NCBI GenBank assembly: GCA_004794655.1
Contig: SMMW01000013.1
Location: 1,572,001 to 1,636,000 of the forward strand
Source of the DNA: Marisa cornuarietis
Lineage: Eukaryota; Mollusca; Gastropoda; Architaenioglossa; Ampullariidae
Direction of reading: 5' to 3'
DNA: 64,000 bases
In this document: piece after piece, positions 39,982-53,278 of the stretch
Numbering within the stretch: position 1 is the first letter of the stretch
Layout of the letters: the number at the start of each line of letters is the position of its first letter
Translations under genes and position numbers: made by a program
Notes under the pieces: generated by a model
Seen by the model: the letters and a program-made list of their open reading frames with translations, nothing else
The model's database searches: none
What the model was told of the DNA's origin: nothing

Positions 39982-41041
39982 TCCCTGTAGCTGCTGACCT
40001 CTACTTCTGACCTGCGATGTATGAGGAACAATCCTCCCCCACCTCACGTCCGACATGTGCTGCATGATCACGGTACTCGCTGACCTCCAGCCTCTCGCAT
40101 CCCGAACTGCGCTGTTGCTGCGATAACTGTGGTCAACATCCTTGTACCTGACATCTGAACTGCGTAGATGCAGATCTCAAAATGCAGGACTGGAGTTCTC
40201 AAACATTCTGACGGAGCAGCATGCTGTCTATAAGGCTTAGTTTTTGTCGAGATCAGAGGGTAAAATATAGGTGTGATGGGGGAATCAGATATAAACCAAC
40301 TGTGATAGACTACCCACTCCCCAAACTTTAAAAAAAAACCATACTCCTGTTATTAAAGATGCTGACAGATAAACCTGGACAGATAGTAAAGAGGGACAGA
40401 CACAAAGATGTTATGACTTGCAAGGGCTGGAATCGATGAACTATTTTAGAGTAGCAAGGCGCCATACTCTACATGGCCCCATTGACAGATCACACACACA
40501 CACACACACACACGTGGAAATGATGGATGAGAACGTGAACGTTCCGGGGCAAATCTTCTGCTGCTATACTCTCTTCGTCCATGCAAGCGGCCTGCACGAT
40601 CCTGAGCAGATGAAACATGAAACTTGTGTCTGGTAGCAAGACAATAAAGCACTCAAAGACTGCATCTTGTCTTCACCCACCAAGCTGGCTAGCTTTGGTG
40701 GTTTATCACTTGGTGGTTTAGAAGGATCGAGTGTCCACATCTTGGGGTAAAGTTGTGGATATTTTAGGTGGACGGAAAATCTGTATGTATCCTGTTATCC
40801 TGATGATATGTCCACAGGTCAGTGAGCATTCTCCCTTCTTTGTCCATCCGGATAATCACGAAAGACACAGGCATCGGAATAAGAGGACATGTGATGCCCT
40901 AAACAAGGTGAACCACTTACCTCGACTGGCCCTTTAGCAACTAGGTATCAGATCCTTTACGCTTTATTTGGAAAGAAAACTTTACTATTAGGTAAGCAGG
41001 GAGAGTTTTCCAGCCAGAGGCCACAACGAGCATCGAACAGC

Positions 41042-41131
41042 GAGTTCTCTAACTTTCAGCTCAAAGGGTCCTTGGTTGGCTGGTTAAGTTCTCTAATTTT
41101 CAGGTTAATGGGTCTTATGTTGGCTGCTTGG
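41042..41131. repeat. 45-bp tandem duplication
   Basis: Two adjacent units, 41042-41086 and 41087-41131, share AGTTCTCTAA.TTTCAG, GGGTC.T..GTTGGCTG and similar blocks at about 80 percent identity. Confidence 0.7.
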
Positions 41132-41655
41132 GTGATTGCTGTACTAAAAGTTAGCAGAGTGAAGGAATGAGGACTAGCCTGTCAGACTACTGAACTTATT
41201 CTAGAAGAAACAAAAAGTTTCTATACACGACTTGAGCTTCCAGCGCTTGGAGCTGCAGTTATTGTTTCCAACACTGATTTTTATCTCCTCTGCTGTCTGC
41301 GTGAGCTAATTGAGGGCTGGTCTTTAATAGTGTTCTAATGAGTGTACAAGTATAGATAGAGCGGTGTGTGTGTGTGTGTGCATGTAAGCGAGTCTGTGTG
41401 TACGTGTGTATGTGCGTGTCTGTGTATATGTGTTAATATGTATACACAGGTGTGAATGTGTGAGTGCACGTGTACGCAATCTGTATGTATGTCTGTTTGA
41501 TGCAAGGTGGTGTGTGTCTGTGCGTGCATGCGCGCTACATGACGGGTGTGTGCACGTGCGTGCGTGTCACAACGTGTCGGCGTAGTGTGCGTGCGACTAT
41601 TTCTGTCAGCGCGATCAGTTCTGTACTGCGTAAGCGTTTGCAACATAATGGCAAC

Positions 41656-41658
<3 letters not shown>

Positions 41659-41712
<54 letters not shown>
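41659..41712. repeat. (GT)n microsatellite
   Basis: About 27 GT units. A degenerate TG-rich zone (41360-41580) precedes it and explains the overlapping CV- and TH-rich frames there. Confidence 0.94.
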
Positions 41713-41715
<3 letters not shown>

Positions 41716-43812
41716 GCATGCATGCACGTATAACTGCATTTCTACATACACGTATCTTGATTCTAAGCCTGTCGCTCACTCCTGTCCTCGCTATGTTCCT
41801 CAACAACGATCTCACCAACACCAAAACATTGCTCTGGTAGCTGTATGAGGCCGCGCTAGGCAGCATCGCCACCACCACCAGGAGCAGCGCAACATCCTTG
41901 CTTGCAGAAGATCGATCGTCTGGCGGCATTAACGGTAGACTGCACTTGGATGCCGGGCTTTCAGTATGCGCCTTGGTAAACTGTAACTACAGACCTTCAG
42001 AGGCCTCGGCATTAATATCTTCAGACTCTATCGTCCATAGCCGAGGGGGCAGTTATCACTGTAAACCTCATCCATGCTTGGGTTGTATTTTTTTTTTTGT
42101 TTGGCTGCTTTTGAGACAAGGTGTTGCAGTGTTTATGTTCATAACAGAAGCCAGAACTAAACCAGGGTCTTAAATAACAGAGATGTCTTTTTAAATTCAT
42201 ATTCTGAAAAAAGCTGAGATTTTTGTGGAAGAAGAGTATATGATGTTTAAGGCACGTGCAGGTAGAGGACATTCATGCAAAATACTTAAGGTCTACCAGC
42301 CTACAACATTTCTACTATACTGACAGAAAAGAATAATTGCATCTTATGGAATGTTCTATAAAAAAAATAACGTCTGCCGTGTTTGAGATAACATTCTATA
42401 CGCTTACTACATAGAACACGAGGGTGAATAGTGATTCCATGGTTATGGTACACTCAACTTTAGCACTGACTGTGACCTTAATGATGTGCATTCGTTATGC
42501 CCGAGCGATGTCAGTGTTTTTGTTCATAATGGTGTTGGCAGGTTTGTAAAGAAGAGATTTTTTCACTCCGGCTTAGGACCACACCAAACCGTTTCCCTGC
42601 CACCTAAAGAACATTATTCGCCCTAGGAGATCTTTAATAGAAACGTGTGTGCAGACTGACGAGGTTTCTGCTCATCGTCCTTCGATTAATGGAGGGAAGG
42701 AGGAAAGGGATGTTCGCCGACTCAGGCGGCTGCTACTCAATAGCTAGTGTGTCTCACAGGTGAGCAGAGGCGCGAGGGATTATCTGTCTGGAACCTAAAT
42801 CGCTTTAGAGCGAGAAGTTGGTGAGTACACGGAGACACATATACAGTATTTCTATAAACAGAACAGTCTTAGAGCGACTGGAGGGGGTTTTCTCAATCTT
42901 TTAACAGTCGAGGTGGTTACGTTCTTAGAATTCTCGAGTGGATATAGAGGATGACTGAGATGACAGGAAACTTTTAGGGCTAAATGTGATAAATATGTAC
43001 GATTATGAGATTTTGAAAAAGGGGTTTCTTACCATGGATCCATTGTCAGAGTTGCTGTTATGATGATAAATTGATGGGCTAGGTACAAGAATATCTAACA
43101 TCTTACATTGGCCCGATGTGTTTGGAAGAAGAAAACAACGAGGAGGAACAGTATGATTACCTCCACCAACAGCAGAACTGGAAAAAAAGTTTTTGAGAGA
43201 AAAGAAAGGTGACCACAAAGGAGAAAACCTAACGAGGTCTTTCAAAAAGAGCAAGGGGGACTACAAAAGAGCAGGCAGCTTCTGATCCTAACAATTCTTG
43301 AGTCAGCACTATTTCAAAGACGTTAGTGATGACAGATCCGTGAGCCAGAAGAAACTTCGGGCAGAAACTTCCAAATGGCAAAAAACTGTTTTTGCTCCAA
43401 TCGATTTTAGGCAAAGGGGACAACAAAATTACACTGGGAATCAGAACAGCAGGAAGTGGTGTTGCTCAGTTTTGAGCTCGCATAATGACTTGCTGGGCAT
43501 TAAGATCGCTTTAAGTACCGCATATACTTTGCAGAATGAACCAGATTCCCTACAAATTGCAGAAAGTAAAAGATTATTGAGCTTTACTTCGTATTTCTTT
43601 TGTAGATTCTTGGTCAATAGCGAGTTCACGTACTGTAAAATTTGTTTCTAGGTCCTCGAGAAGAATGTCTAGCCAATAGTCTTAGACAGTTTACGTGTAA
43701 ATAAAAAAAACACAAAGAATGCTCAAAGCTGTTCCGACGGTTACGGTATAAGTAGTCGGGGGTCCTGTAATGGTTACACTTGATATATATATATATATCT
43801 CAACGGTGACCG

Positions 43813-44082
43813 GACACTTAATTCCCAGACACTTAATCCTCAAAAATGCCCCCAATGTTATAAATGTTGAAGTTAAGTATTATTTTAAGTGTGAAACTTA
43901 TTTTGATGTTTACATGAAAATAATTATTTGAATTTGAATTAAATTTTTCATTTACTTCATAATTAATTTTTCATTCACTTCATAATTAAACTTTCATTCA
44001 CTTCATAATTTCTTGAGTTGAAATTTGATTTTGAGGATTAAGTGTCTGGGGATTAAATGTCTGGGGATTAAGTGTCTGGGAT
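43813..44082. mobile_element. Fold-back (MITE-like) element with repeated termini
   Basis: A 33-base left arm (43813-43845) is the inverted complement of 44029-44061 with about one mismatch. Each arm is built from repeats of a GGGATTAAGTGTCTGG-type unit, two on the left and three on the right (to 44082). The 183-base interior is AT-rich and holds three tandem copies of a roughly 24-base unit ending TTCATTCACTTCATAATT (43941-44011). There is no coding sequence and no clear target-site duplication. This fits a non-autonomous fold-back DNA element. Confidence 0.65.
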
Positions 44083-44161
44083 TCATATCAACATATCCTG
44101 CCTTTAACAGTAACGGCTTCCTCATACAGTTTCTAGATTTACAGAAAACAAATTGCTCAAA

Positions 44162-44171
44162 CGACGACGAC

Positions 44172-44269
<98 letters not shown>

Positions 44270-44282
44270 CGATGATGATGAA
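44162..44282. repeat. (GAT)n trinucleotide repeat
   Basis: About 40 GAT/GAC units. One plus-strand frame reads as a run of aspartates ending in a stop just after. With no flanking coding signal I treat it as a microsatellite. Confidence 0.93.
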
Positions 44283-45681
44283 GGGTAAAAGCCAAAATCA
44301 ATGCTTCTGGAAAAAGGAAGAAGCTAGAGGCAAATAAGTGAAGACCATTTCGTTCGCGGAGGGCAAAATTGAAATGTTGAAGCTGGCAGATGATTATGGT
44401 CTGATTTAGAAATGAAGAAAATATTGCTGGGGGATTATTTTAAAATATGTCCGTCAGTTTGACAGATTGTTTGCGACAGAACTACGAGGTTTAGAAAGAA
44501 GGTGAACCACTAAACAGACAGGTGGACTGCTAGCAGAATGGATAGAGAGCGACACAGACAATTTGTTTCCGCCTGTGTTTCCAGCATTGTTTTAATTATG
44601 TGGTTTCAGGCTGTGTCCATTCTACAGTCTTGCACAAGCTGTATTGCAACAATGACTTCTTCCGCAGTCAGTGCATCTTGGTCAAGCAGTCAAACATCAC
44701 CTGGCTCATGCAGCCCTCCTCCTCATCAGCGTTGTAATGGCAGAGGCTTTAAATTTAAACTTCAGCTTAGACTTCAGCAGAATACATCCCAAATTTATTG
44801 CAGCTTAGGTTTGAACCTGGATTAGTAGCAGGTCCATTTCAGCAAAGGCTTTATTCTGGACACATGCCCGCCCCACTTCGACTAAAGCTTCATCATTAGC
44901 GAGTTCCTGTCCAGCAAGGCGCTCTCTAGAGGACTTCCTCCTATGGGATGTTGGTCGTACCCATAATGCTGTGCAAGCATCTTTAATCAATTTTCTGGAA
45001 TAATCTGTCAGGTTCTCTGCGTAATAAGAATATGTATGGAGCTTTAGAAGTCAATGAGAGAGTGTTTATGTTTTTTTTTATTGTGCTCCCGCGCGTGTAT
45101 GTGTGTGTGCGTGTGTGCGTGTGCGCACACTCGTTTGTATGTGTTGGAGACGCTCACATTTTCTCTGTACTTTAAAGAGAGGTAGGCTTTGAGTATGTTG
45201 CTCAAAGGCCTCATGACACTAAGTTATTCGAGTGCATGGATTATCAACATCGATTTTCGAGTGGGAGCAGCATGTTTTGCCTAATTTGAAACTGTTCCTG
45301 TGTTACAATTTTTGTTCAAGGTGTATCAGCCGAATTTGTTTTCCTTGTTACACGTAAATCTCACGCAACCATTCGTTACCGTTATCTAACTAAATGAGCG
45401 AGGTGTTATAATTGCAGTTCACAAACATAACGTGAAATAAAGTTCTATTCGAAGCAGGACCATGTTCAGCCAAGACGGACAGGAATAAGATGCGAATCAT
45501 ACGAAGTCCAGGTTTTCTTGTGTCTGAACCCAATGCACGCGAGTCACAGCACAGCTCGGTGAGACTGGTGTGCAAGCCGCAATCAATGACTCATTAAGCG
45601 GTGAGATTTGATCTCCCACTGCCAGCCACAGCAAGCGCGCTCGTGGGCCCTCCGTTCACAGGTGAGGCGTTCAGCCATCGA

Positions 45682-45715
45682 TCAAGACTCAAGCCTCAAG
45701 ACTCAAGACTCAAGA
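45682..45715. repeat. (CAAGACT)n short tandem repeat
   Basis: About five units of a 7-base CAAGACT motif with one variant. Confidence 0.7.
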
Positions 45716-45793
45716 CATGTTCTGCCGCCTGCCAGAGCGGGGCACCACCCGAGGTCGGCGTCGTTCCCGGGGTTTCTTTCCCTTAACCTGCAG

Positions 45794-45883
45794 GAGCCGA
45801 CACCCTGTGCCCCTTGCAGGACCCCTTGTTATCTGAGTCTCAAAGCAATTCTTACCTGCCTGCGAGCCAAGCAGAAAGTCAAG
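45794..45883 (+). other. Candidate 90-nt exon
   Basis: It is flanked by TTTCCCTTAACCTGCAG on the left and AAG|GTAACC on the right. The interior is open in two frames and GC-rich relative to its surroundings. One frame reads as a Ser/Gln-rich peptide, the other has a cysteine-rich start. No homologue or partner exon was recognised. Confidence 0.22.
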
Positions 45884-46079
45884 GTAACCAATATCTTTAA
45901 GAAAAGAAAGGGATGGAAGGGACACCAAGGGTCTGTATGATGGAATGATTTGCAATCAGTCTTTAAGGGGGTTCGCCAAAGGAACGAAGCCCAATTCTCA
46001 AGAATTCGATGCGCCATAAATGAAAGAAGGTGTTGAGTGCCCTTTTAAAAAATATATGCCATAAAATGAAAAGGCAAAA

Positions 46080-46150
46080 GAGCTTGTGTTGTACTGGTAT
46101 CGAACCAGCGCGCCTCTTTATTCGGACGCCAGTTCTCTAATCATTTGTTT
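46080..46150 (-). mobile_element. Candidate tRNA-derived SINE head or tRNA relic
   Basis: On the minus strand there is a near-perfect B box (GGTTCGATACC) within a T-arm-like hairpin CTGG-TTCGATA-CCAG, and an A-box-like TTAGAGAACTGG about 35 bases upstream. I could not fold a full cloverleaf, so a functional tRNA is unlikely. Confidence 0.4.
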
Positions 46151-48107
46151 ATCCGCGTCTCAAGCAGAGAAAACGACTGTCGAGTGACCAAGAGGTGGTT
46201 AAACAGAATTAATGCCATAAACAAAGAAATCAGCTAAATGTTATCTCGGAAAGAAAAAAAAACACCAAATTATCATCAAGGAGCCATTGGTCTGCCCTCT
46301 CTGTATTACTGCTCACAAAAATCTCGTTTTAAACCACTTGACACCATGTTACTGTATAATGTTTGCATCTTTATTAGTTTAACATTTTCCTGCATCACAA
46401 GCAAACTCTCACAGAAGCTCTACCAAATTTTCATTGCCGGCTCTCAGCAAAATCCTCGTCGCGACCTCTACAGCAAAAGCATTGCACCGTGTCCCTGGAG
46501 ACTGCCTCTTATGTCTTCTCTCTACATCTGCGGGGGATTTTTTTCATGGCACTAATACAGTTAGTGGAGGTACGCCAGGAAAATGGGACACAACCAAAGT
46601 GGAATATGCTCTCGTTATACGGTGTGAGTTTCCTGTTCATGAATATTTAAGCTGAAGAAAAAATGATGGTGCCCCTAGTATCGGCATATTCCAGTCTGTC
46701 TGCCTGTATAAAGTGCATGGCAGAGATATTGTCTGCAGCAATTCCTCCAAGCACAAACATCATGATTTTAAACTGACAAACATTCATTTAAGAAACATTG
46801 TCGAGCCAAATAGAGTTTTTGGCTGTCGGATAAACTAAATATCCCGACAGTTTGTTTGTTTTGCTTTTTTTCACTTTTTATTGTTGATTTTATTGGTTTT
46901 GTTGTCTCCGTGTTTACGTCTTTCTTTCTTGATATTTTGGTTTCCATCTTTCCTTCTGAAGACATGCGTGCGGGGTGTTCTAAATAATTGCAAATATGCG
47001 GCTCAGGCTGCAGTTAGAGCTAGAATAATATCTTAGACTTGAATGAAATACACTCAGTCAACCCTATTAAGCCAGGATTTAACCAATCTTTGTAGCCGGT
47101 TCGGAATTTTCTTTTTTCTCATCGAAGTTGCTTAAGCTTGTTTGTTGTGGAGTGCTCATTATGCTAAGGGAGGAAACAGAAATTCCAAGCAGGATATGAT
47201 GCTGACAAGTTTAATGAGGAAGACACTTGTCTTCGTGGACGTCCAGTTCTTTCTTTGCCAATAAAGCAGCTTTACGGCCTTGTGTTGCCTTCTCTTCTGT
47301 GCAAACCGCTCATTACGTGACTGCGTAACCGCATACTTATCGTGATTACCTGCTTCTTTTTCCGGTACATTTTTATTGGTTCTGCATAAGAGTACGCACA
47401 CATCATGGTCTTCATATTGTTTCTTTCTCCAAAGACGATTTTTAAATAGGTGTCCACTAGCTTGTCGACTTGACTACTGGTTTGTCGACTTCACCGCTGG
47501 ATTTGGGGGTTAAGATTCTGTCATCTCAGCGATTGTTTGACCTGGTCATTATTAACCATCGACACAACATACTATCATAACCATTAAAGACACAAATAAT
47601 CAGGCCACCAGTGGTCCAACCTACCCACAGAGCACCCTATCCCCCGCGCCACCAGAAAAACACAGACTACAACGTATTGTCGACTATAACCAGAACAGTC
47701 AAAAACTCTTCCAGGTTTACTGCTCTCTCTATTACGGTTGAGGTAATGGACACGTGCAAAACAAACATTAACACTTTTTTTTCATTGGTTGCGTTGCCAA
47801 AACAACGGTTATAGAAACACTACAAGGAAGTGCCACGGGCTGGGTTGCCAGAATCAAAAGAACGCCGAAGCAGCACAAAAGATCGAAGGTTCTAGCGAAC
47901 GAAAAGAGTCAGGAGCAAAATAATCAAGCGGAAACGTTTGCACTGCCGCGCAGTCAAGTTGAAAATGAAGTACAAGGTTTATAGTGCTCCTCGTTAGGCG
48001 AGAAAGGAACCACGTGACTGAGTCTCTGCGTCCTGATTGGGTTCATGGACGCAGTTCGTGAAACACTCGATAAACTTAATAGAAGTAGAAAAAATACTAC
48101 ACACACT

Positions 48108-48111
<4 letters not shown>

Positions 48112-48187
<76 letters not shown>
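48112..48187. repeat. (CA)n microsatellite
   Basis: About 37 perfect CA units. Confidence 0.95.
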
Positions 48188-48191
<4 letters not shown>

Positions 48192-49817
48192 GATCCAGAT
48201 CGAAGAAGTAAACAGATAAAAGACTCATATGAGAAGAACATATTAGTGCGTGAAGAGTTCGCTTTTCGTAAAAGTTTTTACAAATCTATGAGGCCCTGGC
48301 AATGACAAAAGAAAGAAATTGAAGAGAGTAGGGGGAAGATACAGGCGACGAGCACGAGTCGTGGTTCTTACGGAGACTGACAGACGAAATGCTGGTAACA
48401 ACTTTAGTGCAAATAAAGGTAACTCGAACAGAACGGAAGGGGCATGTAATCATCCAAACAGACAGGTCATCATCCAGGAACTCGACAAGAAAATTATGTT
48501 GCTGTCGCTCACTAGGGACTCTTAACACAGCCGAAGACAGCCTTATCCCCTGTCTACTGAAAGAGATTTACTAGTGCTGCATGAGGCAAGGTCTCCCAAT
48601 GTCCAGGCTTCTCTCACAGAGTAGTGAATGTTACTGGGTGAATTAAGTGAACATCTCCCCGGAGACCAAAATCGAGAGACAGAGACAAGAAAAAAATAAG
48701 GCCGGGGACAGACAGAGACAAAAGAATTAAAGCAATGGGATGAAGAAAAAGAAAAGACATTTTGACTTAACAAACCTCCTCTCGTGTCTGTTTATTTGCA
48801 AAGACCAGTACTTACATCCAGCTCGCCTAATAATTATTTCTCAGACTGTTTCTCGTGTGTATCTGGATTGAGGTGGGGATGGAGTAAAACAGAGATAAGC
48901 AAACTTTTATGTTTAGACATTTACTTTAAGTTCACTTACTGTCATATTTGACGTTCTCAATATATATACATATATATACATGTATACAGATGTACCCTCT
49001 CTTCCACACTCGAAGAAGATACATTTAAGCCATCTCTTAACTTCACATTTCATTTCTAACGTGTGCTTATAAGCTTAACTCCACAATTAATATTTAAGTT
49101 GTTATTTCCTAAGTTTAGGTATTACCTCTGTAAAAAAAAAAACTCTGTAATTAATGTGTGACATGTTCAAAAGGATTCTCGTTAGCCTTTAGATGCTTGA
49201 CATCTGTGCATCATTATTCTCGAAAGGGATGAATTTTCAGTAACAATGGTCAATAAACAGACTATTTTGTTCTGTTTTTCATTTCATTTTATAAAGTTTT
49301 CAGGATTTAATACTGAAGTGACAAGTATTGATGTTTCGCTGTGTTCTTCTTTCTTAAACCTGTGAGAACTAGACTATGGCAAGACTTTATGCCCTCATCC
49401 AGAAGCCCTCACCTTCACCCTCACTTGTTTTTTTTTTTGTTTTTTTTTTGCTTCACTCGGATTCTGGTGGGAAAGAGTAAGTCTCTCGTGAGGCCCCATT
49501 GGAGACGGCCATGAGACAAACTGGTCTTATTGAATGGAAGGTTCTGGTCAGCTGCGCGAAGACCACCTTTTGCTGGAGTCACTGAAGAATCGAATTCCGT
49601 TGATTGCAGGCTGCCAGGAGGCTGGTCTCGCCAGGCGACGCTGGGGCCACTGAACTGTTGGTCTGGTACGCCCTCAATCTCCACAACTAGGCCCAAGGTA
49701 TAGATTTACTCTTCTTTTGTTAGAAAAGCGAAAAGCGTTCAATGGACTCTGTCCACATTTAATTCCCCCTGAAGATCCGGGTGAGGTCCGATGTTGACTT
49801 TCAGACATCAGGTCGCG

Positions 49818-49819
<2 letters not shown>

Positions 49820-49884
<65 letters not shown>
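49820..49884. repeat. (GT)n microsatellite
   Basis: About 32 perfect GT units, only 109 bases from a CA array of opposite sense at 49993-50067. Confidence 0.95.
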
Positions 49885-49888
<4 letters not shown>

Positions 49889-49992
49889 GGTGGGTGTTAT
49901 TGTTTATGTATTATCCCTTAAGACTGCATGGGTGAATGACGAATACTTCATCATTTCAAAGATTTCGATGACATATGGCGGTTAATATTGTT

Positions 49993-50067
<75 letters not shown>
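49993..50067. repeat. (TC)n(CA)n compound microsatellite
   Basis: Ten TC units followed by about 27 CA units. Confidence 0.95.
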
Positions 50068-50069
<2 letters not shown>

Positions 50070-50719
50070 TGCAGATAGAGAAATCTCGACATTTAACAAG
50101 GGGGGAAAAAAACTCCTCGAATTGTAAAGAAGGCGTAAAATGTTTTTACATGGGTAAGTCTATCCTACTTCAAGGCTATTTTCTTCAAAGGCTAGAAGGT
50201 AGGCTGTCTCTTTAAAACAAGATTTAATTCCAGTCCACTATGTTTGAGAGAAGTCTATAAAGCTAGTGACAATGAGCCTAGACTTCAAAGACTAAATAAA
50301 CTTAACAATTATAAACTAAAATTAAATTTCAATAAGAAAATACGTTGCGCAAAACCCGGGTAGGATTGTCATTTCTCATCTCCACCCTCTACATGAGCTT
50401 ACCTAACTGTCACAAGCTTATTCACACAGCGCACAACAGTCAGATTATTATATTGTAATATTACTGAATTTATTTAAGCTTGTTTAGACTCCATAGAAGC
50501 TGCAGACTTTCAAATGCCTGTGTTAGCAACAAAGCACTGAACACATCGATAAAAGTAATGGAATGGTTTTCCCTGCTGAGACGAGCAGCGACTTCTCTAA
50601 ACACCAGTCCTTCTTCTCCTTGTGATTTTCAATAACCTCCCAAGTCATCTTAATTAAACCTTAATGCAAATATTCTTTGAAGGCATTGAGATTTGATTTA
50701 CTATAGACGCACTCGCGTG

Positions 50720-50723
<4 letters not shown>

Positions 50724-50770
<47 letters not shown>
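50724..50770. repeat. (CA)n(TA)n compound microsatellite
   Basis: About 13 CA units pass into about 10 AT units. Confidence 0.93.
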
Positions 50771-53037
50771 TTGAGTGAGTTTGCGTGTGTTCTTTACATC
50801 TTTGCCCGAGCCTAAAAACTGACAAAACAAAACAGTATGATATGTAGGATAGCCGAGTAAAAACTATGGAACAGAAAATAAATATTAGGATTTTTCCGCT
50901 AAGGCTGTCCATGGGTGGCACAAATCCCGATAATGGACAAGTTCAGTAATAAACACAGCTTTAAACTATACAAAGCGATGAAGAGAACATAAAGCCGAGC
51001 TGTACAAAAGGGTTTTTAGTAATAATAATAATAATATATAATAATATTTTTTATCAAGCACTTTCTTTTTGTTTCCAAAACCCAGTTTAGTTTCATCGAT
51101 TAATTTTATTCGTACATTTACTGGAGTTGTTAACGACTATAACATAAATTATGAAGAGAGACATGCTCGCTGATGCTGCTATAGTCTACTGATACCTCTT
51201 AATGATGATACATGAAAATTGCGAGAAGGTTTTAGTTGTTTTTTTTTTTAAGCCAGAGCCTTAAAAATTCAGGTCGCTTGCACAAATCTAAAACGAACAA
51301 AACATAGTTTTTATACAGACATAAATCGTTTTTAATTTATACATTTAAACATATGTATTTCCTATCTCTTTAGTTAATTATTCAACAGCATGCATTTTGC
51401 TAACTTTTCGTTTCTTCTGACTTTAAACTTGTTTGTTGAAAATCATTACCAATGAAATTTGTAGGCGAATGTGGACATCATAAAGCCGTTTAGGATAACG
51501 AAGACCTGTTTGGTGCCCTCAACCTTTCCCCCCCCCCTCTACTCCCCCTACACCTTCTACTCACAAGTCTGGCTGGATTTTTTTTTTTTCGCCAGAAGAG
51601 TCGCCATTTTTGCGAGGGCGGAACTATGGCAAAACTGATCCAGCGGACTGGGCTGCCACAGCTGCGCACTAAGTAAATCGATGTTGTGTCGGGTAGGTGG
51701 TGGGTGCAGGAAGGGGATAAGTTGTCCTTAAAACCGATCCTTTATTCTCATGACTGCCTTTAGGGGAAGAGGATAGTCTGGTAGCTGGAGCAACAGACCC
51801 AAATGAGCGCACACTACCTGATTCCATGTCCACCAAGCCTACCGCAGCGCAACTAATTACTTTCTGTATTTCTTTCGCGCCGACCAGCTTTAACTGCCTT
51901 CAAAAAAGAAAAGAAGACAACATGAAGGAAGAAGGAATACAGGAGTGAAGAAATACGGAAGGGAGGAAGTAATCAGGTCATCAGCATGCACGTGACAAAA
52001 ATGGTAATGAATGATAATGCGGAATGAAGTGCCTTCATTACAGTGTGAGGGCGAGTGTAGCTATCACTCCCAGCATGCGGCTGCTGGGTCCCATCTGGCC
52101 TTTGACCTGCTCACTCCATGGATACGGAGGAAATGCAACGCCCCCAGCACGTAGTGAAGTCAGGAGAACACTTTATTCTGAAATGTTATCGTGTCTTCTG
52201 GCATTACACTCTTAAAAAAATAGAATGACCGCCTCTGGAAAAAGGGGTGGGCGCAGTGGAGTGACAGCTGGAATGGCGGGTGGAGCGCAAGACACACAGA
52301 CATACAGACACACAAAGAAAGGTATACACACGAGAAGACGCACAGACATACGGCATACGGAAAGGTACACAGATGCACGAAAGACACGCGTGCACAGCGA
52401 TTGGTAGACAAGTTTACTAATTTCCGGACAGTTTATTAGAGGTTTTTGAATGCAAGATGTAGGCTAACAAACATTTCAAGTTCAAATAGATATGACCGTT
52501 TTCACGAGCGTTTTTCAGAGCCCGGATTATGAAGTAAGCAAGCATCAGGCTTTTGCCAGTGGCTAGTTCCAATGTGGTAAAATTTGGTGCAAAACACGAT
52601 GATCAGTTGAGATAATCAGTTTGGTGTATGGATGGATGTCGAACTTTGTCTAGTTTCTAGGGTTTGTTTCTTGAAAATCACCTTTCGTTTGGGCTTGAAA
52701 TTTCAACATACGCCGCCAGCGCTTAGGCTGGTGAGTCTCTTGCAGAGAGATTTGAGCACCCAGATTGTTATTTTGCATATTTACGAGATTCTTTCACAGG
52801 AAACGTAAATGAAACTGTAAATTCTGGTTACTTTTAAACAGTGACGGGTAACTTTTAAACACCTTACAAACATGCACTCAGTCTTTCAAGGCCCCTATAC
52901 CATCTCTTGATGTTTATGACGAGGCATTTTCAAGCAGTCGTTTATTTAAAAAATATATATTAAGTAAGTTTAAGGGCATATATGTTCTTAATTACTGACA
53001 CCGACCCTCTTTGCAAAAGTGGGTATTTGTGTTTTAA

Positions 53038-53190
53038 GCCAAGTCAGCAACTAAGGTTATATAACGGCAAAGCAGCCAGCCCTTTAAACAAATGCCACAG
53101 GCAGAAAAAGAACAGCGTACCTGAGACGAGATCTGAACCCAGGACAGTCAATCCTTACTGCACTGGTGACTGGCGCTGCCGGACCATACG
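53038..53190 (-). mobile_element. Partial SINE, family 1, minus strand
   Basis: The reverse complement aligns nearly end to end with the SINE at 12523. It shares GCGCC.GTCACCA, CTGTCCTGGGTTCAG, TCTCGTCTC, GCTGTTCTTT, TGTGGCAT.TGTTTA and TATATAACCTT in order. The 5' end carrying the A box is degraded. It lies next to a second SINE-like element at 53279-53434 in the same orientation. Confidence 0.78.
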
Positions 53191-53278
53191 ATCCTACCTC
53201 GATGTACAAAATTACACGAAGGGATTTTGTAGTTTGAATGCTTTGTCCGTCATGCAGGAAAGGGCTTCTACCATGAGA

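Larger units (their letters stand above)
46200..52980. other. No recognised gene; microsatellites only
   Basis: Besides the listed arrays the stretch has TA/ACATA-rich sequence near 48959-48990 and a short ATA-rich patch near 51021-51045. Short frames on both strands have no recognisable features. Confidence 0.45.

Noticed and set aside
44025..44288. Frame ending in a 40-residue aspartate run
   Set aside because: The aspartates come from a (GAT)n microsatellite, and the upstream part lies in the fold-back element. No splice or promoter context.
46080..46150. Functional tRNA gene
   Set aside because: A good T-arm and B box, but the anticodon arm and acceptor stem could not be formed. A SINE relic is more likely.
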